In this document: positions 17,080 to 25,432 of the stretch, one piece after another
How the letters are laid out: every line of letters starts with the position of its first letter
Position numbering within the stretch: position 1 is the first letter of the stretch
From: a virus
Reading direction: 5' to 3' (one strand)
DNA: 53,593 bases
IMG/VR virus record: IMGVR_UViG_3300007513_000053
Coordinates: 1 to 53,593 of that record
Translations under genes and position numbers: made by a program
The notes under the pieces: generated by a model
The model's database searches: none
What the model was told of the DNA's origin: nothing
Seen by the model: only the letters and a program-made list of their open reading frames with translations

Positions 17080-18474
17080 ATGATGAGTAAGAAATATTCT
17101 TCAAGTCAGTCGGCTTGGGCTTTACTTACTGGCTCTGTTTCTGAGGCAAGGGTGGAAGCACACCGCTTACGACACCTTGTGAATCGGGGTCAGCATCTTG
17201 TTGATAAATCTAATTTTAGAGATCATCTTTATGAAGTAGCTGGTGATTTAGTAATAGGTATGCCAGACAGATTGAGCAAATTAGAGGCTGTTCTGGATAG
17301 GACTTCCTATGCTCTTTCTCTGATGGGAGAGGAATTTTTCAAGGGGAGACTACCTCTTGGAGATAGGGAGATGGTTGATGAGGCTATAAGGTTTTCACAA
17401 ACTCCATTCCCATCATCCAGACGAGTAGCTTCACAATTCTTTCGTAGAATGGCTTCCAGAAGAATGGGTCATTCCATTCATACCTTGGGTGTAGATGGTG
17501 GAGAGGAAAAGATAATTTCCATTATTGAAAAAGGATTGCAAGAAGGTCTTATTGATCAGGCAGAAGCCAGTGCAGCTTTGGGAGATGTTCATCATATTAA
17601 AGACAGAGTTGCTGCTAAATTATGGCCGGATGTTGTGCGGTTTAAGCCCTCTGGACTTCCTAAAAGTATGAAAAGTAAGAAAAGTAAGAAAGAATATCAA
17701 CTCCCTATGAGCATTGATCTGATTTACTTCACTCATCACGCTCAATATAGGATGGATCTTCGTGGTGTTACTGCCGTTATGATTCGTGATGCAGCAAGAG
17801 GCTGGACAGCAAAAATGGGAAGGGGTTGGATAGACGGTCAGGAAGGTAGGAATTCTTCTAATGCTGAATTCTACGGAAAGGTTAGAAGCATCCAAGGAAG
17901 GGGTTCAGATACTTATTACAACCCCAACCTCAATGTATCGTGGTCATACCAGCCTTCCCGTAAGGGAACCACACAGAATTATGTTCTTAAAATCGTGACT
18001 GTCTTCAAGGGTCAATTACGAGGAGACTACCGATCAAGAGTTGGGTATAGCCAGCCAGCATCACAACTTCCGGGATACCAGACGTTTGTGAATGAAAAGA
18101 GTAAGGGTAATCTCCCTTCCAATACGAGCCAATCCCCTGAAGAGAACGCTATTGATAGAGAGAGATCAGGCCCCTCTTCGCCTGAGAACAAGCAGCAAGC
18201 CCTTCCTATTCGGCAAGATCACTCTGACAAGAGAGATAAAAAATTACCAATCTCACAAACAGATGGAAAGGGAACCTCCAGACCCCAGTTTAATGCCCCT
18301 CCTGAAAGTGAAAATGCTGAAGGTGGCAGACCAATTCACAAGGATAAAGTGAGAACCAAGAGTTTGCCGGGTGAAGATTATGGCTCTCCAGCTAAGGATG
18401 ATGGCTACTCAGTCACCCGTAGGACAATGAAGTCTTCTATTCAGAGGCTCACCGATAAATTCCTTGGTGTGTAA
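17080..18474 (+). CDS. Virion-associated protein with DUF4258-like domain
   Basis: A 464-residue protein. AAAGGA upstream allows ATG 17080 or 17083. The N-terminal half is helical and contains SSRRVASQFFRRMA (about 112-125). Residues about 212-311 (YFTHHAQYRMDLRGVT ... YVLKIVTVFKG) resemble DUF4258, a RelE/BrnT-like small fold with HA..RM..RG followed by beta strands. The last 140 residues are Ser/Pro/Asn-rich and look disordered. Whether the domain is active is unknown. The next gene starts immediately after the stop. Confidence 0.5.
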   Translation: MMSKKYSSSQSAWALLTGSVSEARVEAHRLRHLVNRGQHLVDKSNFRDHLYEVAGDLVIGMPDRLSKLEAVLDRTSYALSLMGEEFFKGRLPLGDREMVDEAIRFSQTPFPSSRRVASQFFRRMASRRMGHSIHTLGVDGGEEKIISIIEKGLQEGLIDQAEASAALGDVHHIKDRVAAKLWPDVVRFKPSGLPKSMKSKKSKKEYQLPMSIDLIYFTHHAQYRMDLRGVTAVMIRDAARGWTAKMGRGWIDGQEGRNSSNAEFYGKVRSIQGRGSDTYYNPNLNVSWSYQPSRKGTTQNYVLKIVTVFKGQLRGDYRSRVGYSQPASQLPGYQTFVNEKSKGNLPSNTSQSPEENAIDRERSGPSSPENKQQALPIRQDHSDKRDKKLPISQTDGKGTSRPQFNAPPESENAEGGRPIHKDKVRTKSLPGEDYGSPAKDDGYSVTRRTMKSSIQRLTDKFLGV

Positions 18475-20106
18475 ATGGATGATTTTTCACAAGAGGATTT
18501 AATAGCTCAATGGGAAGAAGCAGATGCGAGATATTTTGCCTCTCACATTGCTTCTGAGTGGATGTTTCGTACTGCTGATGAATCTAACGGTGTCCTTCCT
18601 ACTACTGCTCAAAAGCAAAAGAAAACCAGAGCCAAATTCCGTATTGAGCTTAAAAAGAAGTGGTTGAGATTAAAAGGGAGAATGAAAAGGCAAATTAAAC
18701 GGCTTTTGAAGATTAAGCGAAAGAAAACCCCTAAAAAGAAGTATGAAGAGAAAGCCAGAAAAAACCCTCAAAAGGTAGAGCGAAAACCAGCAGGGGGAGC
18801 TACTTCTTGGTCGGATTACAAAGATAAATCAGACTATAAGGAACAGAACTCAAAACGGGAACAGAAAGATCGGAAAAAGAAGTGGGAAGATACTCCACAG
18901 GCAAAGAAAACCCGTAAGAGATATGAGGAAAAACGGAAACATAAAAATGGAGGGGAGATTATGGATATCACTCCAGAAGAATACCAGTTGATGAAGAAGC
19001 AAGCAGTACGCTTCAAACTCAAAAGTCTGAAAACCAAGGTATTCAAAAGTCTGAAAAGGAGAAATCCCGGAAAAGCTCGGAAGAATAAACTCACTCGCAA
19101 AAGAAAGCGTAGACAGAATATGGGAGCCTATATCCGCAAAAAGATTAAGGCTAAGAGAAGACTGAAACTCCCCATTGTGAAACTCCGCAACAAGATTAGA
19201 AGCACCTTCAAAAGAAAGACTAAATTGAAATCCCTAAAGAGGGGTATGCTCCTGACTTCGCCAGAAATCTTGGTGGGGATTGTTCCAAAGATAGATGTGA
19301 TAGACCAGACTGTGAAAATGGCTGTTGTTCACAATGTTTCACCCCTCACTGGAATGGTGACCTTCTTGATGGAAAACAGTCGCCTTCAATCTATTCCTCT
19401 GGAAGTGTTTTTAGAGATAGCTGTTCCAATGTCAGAAGAGGATGAAATGGCTTTGGCTAATCTTATCTTCGCTGAATTGGGAGATTTAGAATATATACCA
19501 GTAAGTAGACAGGAGGCTTTGGACTGTGCTTCTTCTCTGATCAATGTAGATGATGAGGCTCAATGTCTGGACGTATCAAGTGATATGGTGAATGAAAGTC
19601 TTGGGGTAGATTCTACCAATGGTGTCTCGTTGAAAGTGAAATCACAAGCAGACGAATTCAGGCGCAGCCAATCTGACTGGCACAAAATCAAAGGACTTCC
19701 TTTGATGCAAGAGCCAGCAGTCTTCGGTCAGATATTTTATATGGATGAGGATGAGCCAGCAGAGAAAGAGGCTTCTTTCTATCGTGAGCAGCAACATCCT
19801 CACCAGATGGGTCAGAATTGGAATAAGAAGGATAAAGACAAGGGAACACCAGAGGGTGATGATGAGAGAGAAACCAATAAGAACCCTACTTGGGTTGTTC
19901 CTCAAACTGGCGCACCCTACAACCAAGAAACTGGCGGTCACCCTCCTACACAGGGTCTGACACAACCAGCCGTATACAACAATCCCGGTTCAGCCAAGGT
20001 CATACCAAGCGGTCACGGCTTTGTGAACAAAGAGGGATCACAACCATCTCCGAAACGAGTAGCCCGAAGATATTTCAATGCGAAGAATAGCCCTCACTCC
20101 AGATGA
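18475..20106 (+). CDS. Large basic hypothetical protein
   Basis: A 543-residue protein whose ATG follows the previous stop with no spacing and no clear ribosome site, so it is probably translationally coupled. Residues about 40-265 are extremely Lys/Arg-rich (for example RKRKRRQN, KIKAKRRLK) and could bind DNA. Residues 265-440 form a more ordinary, partly hydrophobic domain. The C-terminus is Pro/Gly/Asn-rich and ends PKRVARRYFNAKN. An internal in-frame start with a good ribosome site lies at 18961. I know no family. A packaged DNA-binding head protein is one possibility, inferred from charge only. Confidence 0.5.
   Translation: MDDFSQEDLIAQWEEADARYFASHIASEWMFRTADESNGVLPTTAQKQKKTRAKFRIELKKKWLRLKGRMKRQIKRLLKIKRKKTPKKKYEEKARKNPQKVERKPAGGATSWSDYKDKSDYKEQNSKREQKDRKKKWEDTPQAKKTRKRYEEKRKHKNGGEIMDITPEEYQLMKKQAVRFKLKSLKTKVFKSLKRRNPGKARKNKLTRKRKRRQNMGAYIRKKIKAKRRLKLPIVKLRNKIRSTFKRKTKLKSLKRGMLLTSPEILVGIVPKIDVIDQTVKMAVVHNVSPLTGMVTFLMENSRLQSIPLEVFLEIAVPMSEEDEMALANLIFAELGDLEYIPVSRQEALDCASSLINVDDEAQCLDVSSDMVNESLGVDSTNGVSLKVKSQADEFRRSQSDWHKIKGLPLMQEPAVFGQIFYMDEDEPAEKEASFYREQQHPHQMGQNWNKKDKDKGTPEGDDERETNKNPTWVVPQTGAPYNQETGGHPPTQGLTQPAVYNNPGSAKVIPSGHGFVNKEGSQPSPKRVARRYFNAKNSPHSR
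18961..20106 (+). CDS. Possible internal in-frame start product
   Basis: ATG 18961 is in frame with the 18475 gene and preceded by GGAGGGGAG (18949-18957), a far better ribosome site than that of the full-length start. It would give a 381-residue product starting MDITPEEYQL and lacking the first basic third. It could be the main start or an alternative product. Confidence 0.3.
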   Translation: MDITPEEYQLMKKQAVRFKLKSLKTKVFKSLKRRNPGKARKNKLTRKRKRRQNMGAYIRKKIKAKRRLKLPIVKLRNKIRSTFKRKTKLKSLKRGMLLTSPEILVGIVPKIDVIDQTVKMAVVHNVSPLTGMVTFLMENSRLQSIPLEVFLEIAVPMSEEDEMALANLIFAELGDLEYIPVSRQEALDCASSLINVDDEAQCLDVSSDMVNESLGVDSTNGVSLKVKSQADEFRRSQSDWHKIKGLPLMQEPAVFGQIFYMDEDEPAEKEASFYREQQHPHQMGQNWNKKDKDKGTPEGDDERETNKNPTWVVPQTGAPYNQETGGHPPTQGLTQPAVYNNPGSAKVIPSGHGFVNKEGSQPSPKRVARRYFNAKNSPHSR

Positions 20107-20497
20107 GATCCTACAAAAGACCTCTCCAAGTATCCTTCAGAAATCACAAGGGTTTAGCCCTCAATTGATTTTCAGCAATCGTGGGATCTCTACTTTTTCG
20201 GTTCCAAGCGGAAAGAAGAAATATAAGGTGGTTGTGAAAATCACAAACCCTGAGACATTGGACTGCAAAGTTTCTTGTGATTGTAAATTTTGGAAGTACC
20301 AAGGCTGTGAGTATCACGCTAACAGACATAGCTTTCTTTATGGAATTCCCAAAGCTAAAGGAACCAAGCCCAACATTAGAGATCCTGAAGGAAAGAATTG
20401 GGTGTGTAAGCATGTGGCAAGTGTTTTGGCTTCTTTACACACAAAGCAGATAACAAAAATGGCTTGTAGAGTAGCTTCTCTTTATTTGGGTCGGTAA
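20078..20497 (+). CDS. SWIM-type zinc-finger protein
   Basis: A 139-residue protein overlapping the previous gene by 29 bases. It has C67-x-C69 and C110-K-H112, the CxC...CxH signature of SWIM zinc fingers, with the usual preceding beta strands (KYKVVVKI, about 48-55) and following helix (HVASVLASL). SWIM domains bind DNA or proteins. It ends with RVASLYLGR. Similar small SWIM proteins occur in head modules of large phages, but no role is known to me. The finger assignment is firm; function is not. Confidence 0.75.
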   Translation: MRRIALTPDEILQKTSPSILQKSQGFSPQLIFSNRGISTFSVPSGKKKYKVVVKITNPETLDCKVSCDCKFWKYQGCEYHANRHSFLYGIPKAKGTKPNIRDPEGKNWVCKHVASVLASLHTKQITKMACRVASLYLGR

Positions 20498-20532
20498 TTT
20501 ACCCATAAACAAATCTTAGTAGGAGAACAGTA

Positions 20533-20925
20533 ATGCCAGTGTATTCATATCGTTGCACCAATACAGATTGTGGGGTTGAATTTGATCGATCCCTCCCAAT
20601 GTCTCTTTATGATCAGCAGCAGAATTGCTCTGATTGTGGAACAGAGGCGAATAAGATGGTGTCTAATGTTGGGTTCATCCTTAAAGGTGATGGGTGGACG
20701 GGTAAGAATATGCGGATCAAGAGGCAAATGTCCTCTAAGAATAGAAGGCTTGCAACCAAAGAAAACGAAATGAAAAGGGATGCTCCCAATGTCTCTCTGG
20801 CTCCAAATGTTGACGGTGAGAGAGTGGGATCTTGGGCTGAAGCAAGAAAGCTTGCAGCCAGCCAAGGGAAAAATACTGCCTCCTATGATTCTTATGTAAG
20901 AAAAGAAAAGAGGGGTCTGAAATGA
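20533..20925 (+). CDS. FmdB-type zinc-ribbon protein (copy 1)
   Basis: A 130-residue protein starting MPVYSYRC, the hallmark of the FmdB/CxxC putative regulatory family. Zinc ligands are C8, C13, C32 and C35; then GFILKGDGWTGK as in family members. The C-terminal part is basic and helical. AGGAGAAC lies before ATG 20533. A second FmdB-like gene lies at 28815. These small ribbons are common in phage head-tail regions; function unknown. The stop overlaps the next start by 4 bases. Confidence 0.85.
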   Translation: MPVYSYRCTNTDCGVEFDRSLPMSLYDQQQNCSDCGTEANKMVSNVGFILKGDGWTGKNMRIKRQMSSKNRRLATKENEMKRDAPNVSLAPNVDGERVGSWAEARKLAASQGKNTASYDSYVRKEKRGLK

Positions 20926-21650
20926 TTGGAGTAGTGCCAAATTTATTAGAGAGATCGCATGGTCTAATTGAAATGACCTTGAGAAATGATCCGAATGTTT
21001 CACAATACAAGATTTTAGCTCATAGGAATTTCACTACTGGAATTTCAAGCGGTTGGACAGAGCTTTTCACCGTAAAAAGAGGGGCAATGTTTCGGTCTAA
21101 AACCCTGAGAAAGAAAGGTCTTGGTCTGACTATGGATAGCAACCGTGGCTTGACGAGAATGGCTTTTGACATCTCTGATTTTGCTGACGGTGGTGGTGGA
21201 GCAGCCCCCACAGTGCCTTTTGAAGAAGAGACTATTTATTTGGTCGTACAGGAATTTAGCAAGGCAACAGGAGCCTATTTGGATCACGGCCCTATTCTGG
21301 TGATACCACCAACAGGATTTTTTAATATAAGAAATCCTCTATTACAACTTTCTGGTACGGCTCCAAGTACTGCCAACTGTACTTTGGGAGATCCCTTACC
21401 ACTCCCAACATCAGGATCACAATTACACCTTGCCTTTCCGTTTTATTCTCAGACGAATAACATCAGAAATTTGGAGCCAGCCAGTGGGAATGACTTATTT
21501 TATTCTTCTGGAAACCATATGGGAGCCAGTAAAATTCCAGCAGCTTCAGACTTTGGATTGACCGCAGCGGCATACTCAGAATTGATCCTTGCAGGTAGCG
21601 GTGGAGATGTTGAATTCAACATTGCTTTAGGTGTAGCCACATTAGTTTGA
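20922..21650 (+). CDS. Hypothetical virion protein
   Basis: A 242-residue, beta-rich protein (Gly, Ser, Thr, Pro, aromatic) with a four-base ATGA overlap with the FmdB gene. It contains a Gly-rich turn DGGGGAAP and repeated short strands, consistent with a head-surface or neck protein. No family recognised. It precedes the tandem paralogs that may belong to the same substructure. Confidence 0.4.
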   Translation: MIGVVPNLLERSHGLIEMTLRNDPNVSQYKILAHRNFTTGISSGWTELFTVKRGAMFRSKTLRKKGLGLTMDSNRGLTRMAFDISDFADGGGGAAPTVPFEEETIYLVVQEFSKATGAYLDHGPILVIPPTGFFNIRNPLLQLSGTAPSTANCTLGDPLPLPTSGSQLHLAFPFYSQTNNIRNLEPASGNDLFYSSGNHMGASKIPAASDFGLTAAAYSELILAGSGGDVEFNIALGVATLV

Positions 21651-21722
21651 TCTTTACTTTGATAATACGTTTATACTCTTACCCAAGTAGATAGAGTTAA
21701 AAATTCTACAGGAGAAATCATA

Positions 21723-22541
21723 ATGCCTTATATTTGCTTAACCCGAAGTGACGTAGAAGATGGAACCGTACAGGTTCTGGATCTGGTTCCTAACACTTCT
21801 TTAAGAAATGCCTCAATCGACCCTGCTGGTCAGACCAGATATGTTAATCGGGTTGACACCTCTACCGTTACGATAGCGACTGCTGTTGTCTATGGTGCTA
21901 CTATTGGAAAGGATGCTACAGGGCTTGCTGCCTATGTTGCAGACACCTGCCTTCTCGGTGGTGCTTTGCTCAGTACTGTTCAAGTAGCTTCAGCCGTTGA
22001 GGACATTGTAGGTCTTATGGATGCTGGTCTTGCTATCACTACTGCTACTGTAAATACTTCGGTTCAAAGTGGAACATATAGTGGCTCTGCCCTTGGTGGA
22101 ACCTTTGATTGTACTGCAATGGGAACCCTTACAGTAGAGAACCTTCTGAAAGTTTTATCTGGCGCACACTATAAGATCGATAAAGGCACGACTCTTACTA
22201 CTGCTGCGTTGCAAGGTGGGTTTTACCACGAAAGCAAAGAGTTGAACATTTCTACTGCGATTGACACTGTTAGAAAATCTTACTCTGGCGATGAATTCAA
22301 CATCTCTCTGGCAGAAGGTCACATGTACCAACTTGCTCAGAGCATCCGTATGTTCAGTAGCTCTATTCAAGTACCTAATAAGAACGGAACCATTTCAGGC
22401 TCTCCTTCCAAGACAGAAGGTGAGACTTCTACTGGATATCCAGCCCGTCAATTGGCGAGTATGAAAAATCTTAATTCACTTACTGCTGCTGCTTCAAGAG
22501 TTGTCGTTGTCTATGCTGATGACGGTTCTGTGCTTGTTTAA
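21723..22541 (+). CDS. Virion protein, paralog A
   Basis: A 272-residue protein, AGGAGAAATC leader. Its N-terminus (VQVLDLVPNTSLRNASIDPAGQTRYVNR, read in two parts) aligns with that of the next gene (LQTLDLFPNTSQRN, DPPGQTGYVRQ), and both end with a similar strand (VVVVYADDGSVLV / IRIMDEDGTVIA). The two are therefore tandem duplicates. Composition suggests an abundant beta-rich structural protein. A TTTATACT box lies at 21670-21677, about 45 bases upstream. No named family known. Confidence 0.5.
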   Translation: MPYICLTRSDVEDGTVQVLDLVPNTSLRNASIDPAGQTRYVNRVDTSTVTIATAVVYGATIGKDATGLAAYVADTCLLGGALLSTVQVASAVEDIVGLMDAGLAITTATVNTSVQSGTYSGSALGGTFDCTAMGTLTVENLLKVLSGAHYKIDKGTTLTTAALQGGFYHESKELNISTAIDTVRKSYSGDEFNISLAEGHMYQLAQSIRMFSSSIQVPNKNGTISGSPSKTEGETSTGYPARQLASMKNLNSLTAAASRVVVVYADDGSVLV

Positions 22542-22573
22542 TCATTTCATAAAATCTATCAGGAGACTTCACA

Positions 22574-23794
22574 ATGGCTACTAAGGCATACGTTATCACA
22601 CTAAGAAACGACATTCCCCAAGGAATGCTTCAGACACTTGATCTCTTTCCCAATACTTCTCAGAGAAATCAGATTTATGATCCTCCGGGTCAGACAGGCT
22701 ATGTGAGACAAGATGCTATGATGTCAAATCCAGCACAGATGGCTCTCACTACCTATACTGATGATAATGGGGCTGCCCTACAGGTTAGTGATGGGGCGAC
22801 TACTGGTTTGGTTGCATACCTGATGGAGAGGGTTCATTGTGATCCGGGTTCTGCATCTGCAACCGCAGCAGACAACAACAGTTTCCTTTCCGCAGCCCAA
22901 GCAATGAAAGCTGCTTCTCTTATCTGCGCTGATGTTTTGGCTGGAACCAGCCTTTCAGCAGCAAGAATTCAAATCCACCTAACTGCTGCTGTTGCAACAG
23001 CACCAACTGAGCTTATCGGAGATACCGTTGCGGTAGGTTCTACCGAATCTTATGGGACGGTTGAAGATGTTGTGAAGATCCTTGCTGGACACACCTATAC
23101 TGTTCCAGATGCTACTATTATAGGATCAGAAGCAAGAGCCGCTGGCTGCTGGAGAAAAGCCTCTGAAAGAGAAACTTTGGTCGATGCTGAGACAACAGCC
23201 CTTGGGTATACCGCTCCGATTTATTCTGGTGGTAGCTTCTCAGCCTTTACTGGTCGCCAGTTGTATCTTGGACAGCACCTTTCCTCTTCTATTGCAAGCG
23301 GATCTCTGTCTCAATACACTTCCAGCACCTACAATGTTGTGAACGCTAAGACTACAAGCGGAGCTAATAGAGGTGTTGCTTATTCTTATGCAATGGATGC
23401 TGATGATTATACCTTCTCAGCCTCTACTGTTTTGGCTACAACCATAATGCCTGTCAGTACTGTTGCTTCAGGTACGGCTGCAAACCCTTCTGTTATAACT
23501 ACCAGTGAGGAACACGGACTTGCAAACGGTGACAAGTGCTATATCATTAATCACGATGGGGTATTTGTTGCTGCTGGCCCTTACACTGTCGCAAATGTCG
23601 CTGGGAAACAGTTTGAAGTTGTTGAAGCTACTACTGCCCTCACCACTGGATATGTTGTATACACAGATGCTAATGGTGCTGCAAAGTACTCCGTACCTGC
23701 TTCCTCTTCAGTCTCAGTAGGAACTCAGAGCCTTACTGGTGGTTCTATGGCTGCTATTCGCATTATGGACGAAGACGGTACAGTTATCGCTTAA
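22574..23794 (+). CDS. Virion protein, paralog B with inserted FCCH-like domain
   Basis: A 406-residue protein, paralog of 21723. It is longer mainly because of an insertion near residues 293-370: ITTSEEHGLANGDKCYI ... AGPYTVANV ... FEVVEA, the pattern of the FCCH-like (ubiquitin-activating E1 FCCH-type) beta domain often inserted in phage structural proteins. It is likely incorporated in the virion next to or alternately with paralog A. AGGAG precedes the ATG. A terminator follows. Confidence 0.55.
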   Translation: MATKAYVITLRNDIPQGMLQTLDLFPNTSQRNQIYDPPGQTGYVRQDAMMSNPAQMALTTYTDDNGAALQVSDGATTGLVAYLMERVHCDPGSASATAADNNSFLSAAQAMKAASLICADVLAGTSLSAARIQIHLTAAVATAPTELIGDTVAVGSTESYGTVEDVVKILAGHTYTVPDATIIGSEARAAGCWRKASERETLVDAETTALGYTAPIYSGGSFSAFTGRQLYLGQHLSSSIASGSLSQYTSSTYNVVNAKTTSGANRGVAYSYAMDADDYTFSASTVLATTIMPVSTVASGTAANPSVITTSEEHGLANGDKCYIINHDGVFVAAGPYTVANVAGKQFEVVEATTALTTGYVVYTDANGAAKYSVPASSSVSVGTQSLTGGSMAAIRIMDEDGTVIA

Positions 23795-23823
23795 TCAATC
23801 GGTGAATTAGTATTTATTGAATG

Positions 23824-23860
23824 ATCCCCTCACCAAATAATTTGGTGGGGGATTTTTTTG
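23824..23860 (+). terminator. Intrinsic terminator
   Basis: Stem ATCCCC(T)CACCAAA/TTTGGTGGGGGAT (23824-23837 with 23841-23853) with one bulged T, followed by seven T residues. Confidence 0.85.
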
Positions 23861-23920
23861 GGTAGTGTATCCTTTGACTGATACTCTCATTATATGTAGA
23901 CAAGATTAAATGGAGATAAA

Positions 23921-24172
23921 ATGGGAACCCAAATTCAAGATGGGAATACTTACCGCACCTCTGATTTATACTATGCAGCCTATTTGAAGGTTGCTGGTGT
24001 CCTTCTCACTGGAACCGAAAGAGAAGGAAAGAGAGTGTTTTTTATTTTTGAGAGATCGGAAGCGATCCACGGATTGAAGCAGCAATACTTCAATCGAACC
24101 TCCAAGGTTCCAGCTTTGACCTATGCAGATGAGATACGTTCTATGAAGGCATTGACCCACATAGGACGGTAG
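23921..24172 (+). CDS. DUF5659-like small protein
   Basis: An 83-residue protein. YRTSDLYYAAYLKVAGV, then VFFIFERSEAI and a closing helix with RSMKALTH, match DUF5659 (T-S-D-L-Y-x-A-A-x-L ... K-x-x-x-F-x-F ... R-x-L-K). The family is common next to phage head-tail genes; its role is unknown. GGAGAT precedes the ATG; first gene after a terminator, so a promoter should lie in 23861-23920. Confidence 0.7.
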   Translation: MGTQIQDGNTYRTSDLYYAAYLKVAGVLLTGTEREGKRVFFIFERSEAIHGLKQQYFNRTSKVPALTYADEIRSMKALTHIGR

Positions 24173-24183
24173 GAGAATTTACA

Positions 24184-25080
24184 ATGGGTGTAGCATTTCA
24201 GTTAGAACAGATTTTGGGAAGAGGCGATTTAGATATCTTTCTCACAACCAGAACAGGAAACCCCTCTAATGCCTATTCCATCACATATGCGGTCTATTGG
24301 GTAGATCCGAATACCTCCGCAGAGGTTGTGATTGGATCAGCAGAAAGAACACCAATCAATCCTACTATTGGGGAATACTATGCTGCTCTTATGATCCCTT
24401 CTGATAGTACTATCGGGGATTACAGGATTAGATGGACATTCCAAGAGCTATCAACATCACCTCAACAACAGGTCGTACAGGAATTTGCTGTTGTGGGGGG
24501 TTTATCTGCCAGCACTAATGATTATACTGATAACGAACAGGCAATGATTGATAAACTGAGGATGCTCCTTAGAGATCAGAACCCTGATAAATTTTATCAC
24601 TTTCGACCTCCAGAGCATGAAGGATCGATTGGGAATTACAATCGTGTAATTGGCTATGTGTGGGAAGAGGCAGAATTGATGGAATATCTGGAAAGGGGTT
24701 TGGATTGGTGGAACATGTTCCCACCCGAAACAGAAGGCTTGAAGAACCTTGATCTTCTGGTTAATAGAAAACCTGTCTGGAGAACGGCTGTCCTATGGTG
24801 TGCAATCATACATGCTACTTTTGCCCTTCAAGCGAATTGGACAGTGGAAGAATTTGATTACAGTATCGGGGGAATTTCTCTCAGTCTGGAACGATCTTCC
24901 AAGTATGAAATGTTAAGAGCAGGGGCTGAAGCACAAGTCCAGACTGCTACTGAGATGAAACAAAGAACTACCAAATATATCCGTGGGTTACAGCAGCCCA
25001 AATACGGTGTGGGGATCAGATCTGCATTCGGTCCGCAGGTTGGTAGGGGAGTTTTATCTCCAAGAGGATTTATTGGGTAG
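24184..25080 (+). CDS. Putative head-tail connector or neck protein
   Basis: A 298-residue protein, AGGAGAATTTACA leader. Residues 1-110 look like an Ig/macroglobulin-like beta domain (GDLDIFLTTRTGNPSN ... DYRIRWTF). Residues 125-250 are helical and hold the pattern of small head-tail connector proteins (DKLRMLLRDQNP ... LERGLDWWNMFPP ... WCAIIHATFALQANW). Position between head and sheath genes agrees with a neck role. Moderate confidence. Confidence 0.5.
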   Translation: MGVAFQLEQILGRGDLDIFLTTRTGNPSNAYSITYAVYWVDPNTSAEVVIGSAERTPINPTIGEYYAALMIPSDSTIGDYRIRWTFQELSTSPQQQVVQEFAVVGGLSASTNDYTDNEQAMIDKLRMLLRDQNPDKFYHFRPPEHEGSIGNYNRVIGYVWEEAELMEYLERGLDWWNMFPPETEGLKNLDLLVNRKPVWRTAVLWCAIIHATFALQANWTVEEFDYSIGGISLSLERSSKYEMLRAGAEAQVQTATEMKQRTTKYIRGLQQPKYGVGIRSAFGPQVGRGVLSPRGFIG

Positions 25081-25144
25081 TATCCCTAAGAACCACCACT
25101 GCCTATTTTGGCTATTAAAAACCATAAGTAATGGAGAGACATAA

Positions 25145-25432
25145 ATGTCTGACACAAATGAAACTACAAATGAAACCCCAACTATGACCCTTCTTCCAGA
25201 AGAAGTCCAAAACCTGAACGGTCTTCGTCAAGGTGCTAATCAGCTTGCTCTGGAAATCGGAAACCTTGAAGTGCGTAAGGCTCGTCTGCTTGGCAACATC
25301 TCTGAAGTTGAAGCTAATGCTCAGACCCTTTTGAATCGTGTTGGTATCCGTCTTCAAATTCCTGATGGACAGCCTTGGCAGGTGTCTCCAACAGGTGAAG
25401 TTGTTCTGCTCGACCCCAATGAAACCGCATAA
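25145..25432 (+). CDS. Small coiled-coil protein
   Basis: A 95-residue protein. Residues about 18-65 form a strong heptad-like helix (LPEEVQNLNGLRQGANQLAL and onward), followed by a short beta hairpin. GGAGAG before the ATG; TAATG overlap with the next gene. Such small coiled coils are common in phage neck operons; the function cannot be told. Confidence 0.45.
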   Translation: MSDTNETTNETPTMTLLPEEVQNLNGLRQGANQLALEIGNLEVRKARLLGNISEVEANAQTLLNRVGIRLQIPDGQPWQVSPTGEVVLLDPNETA

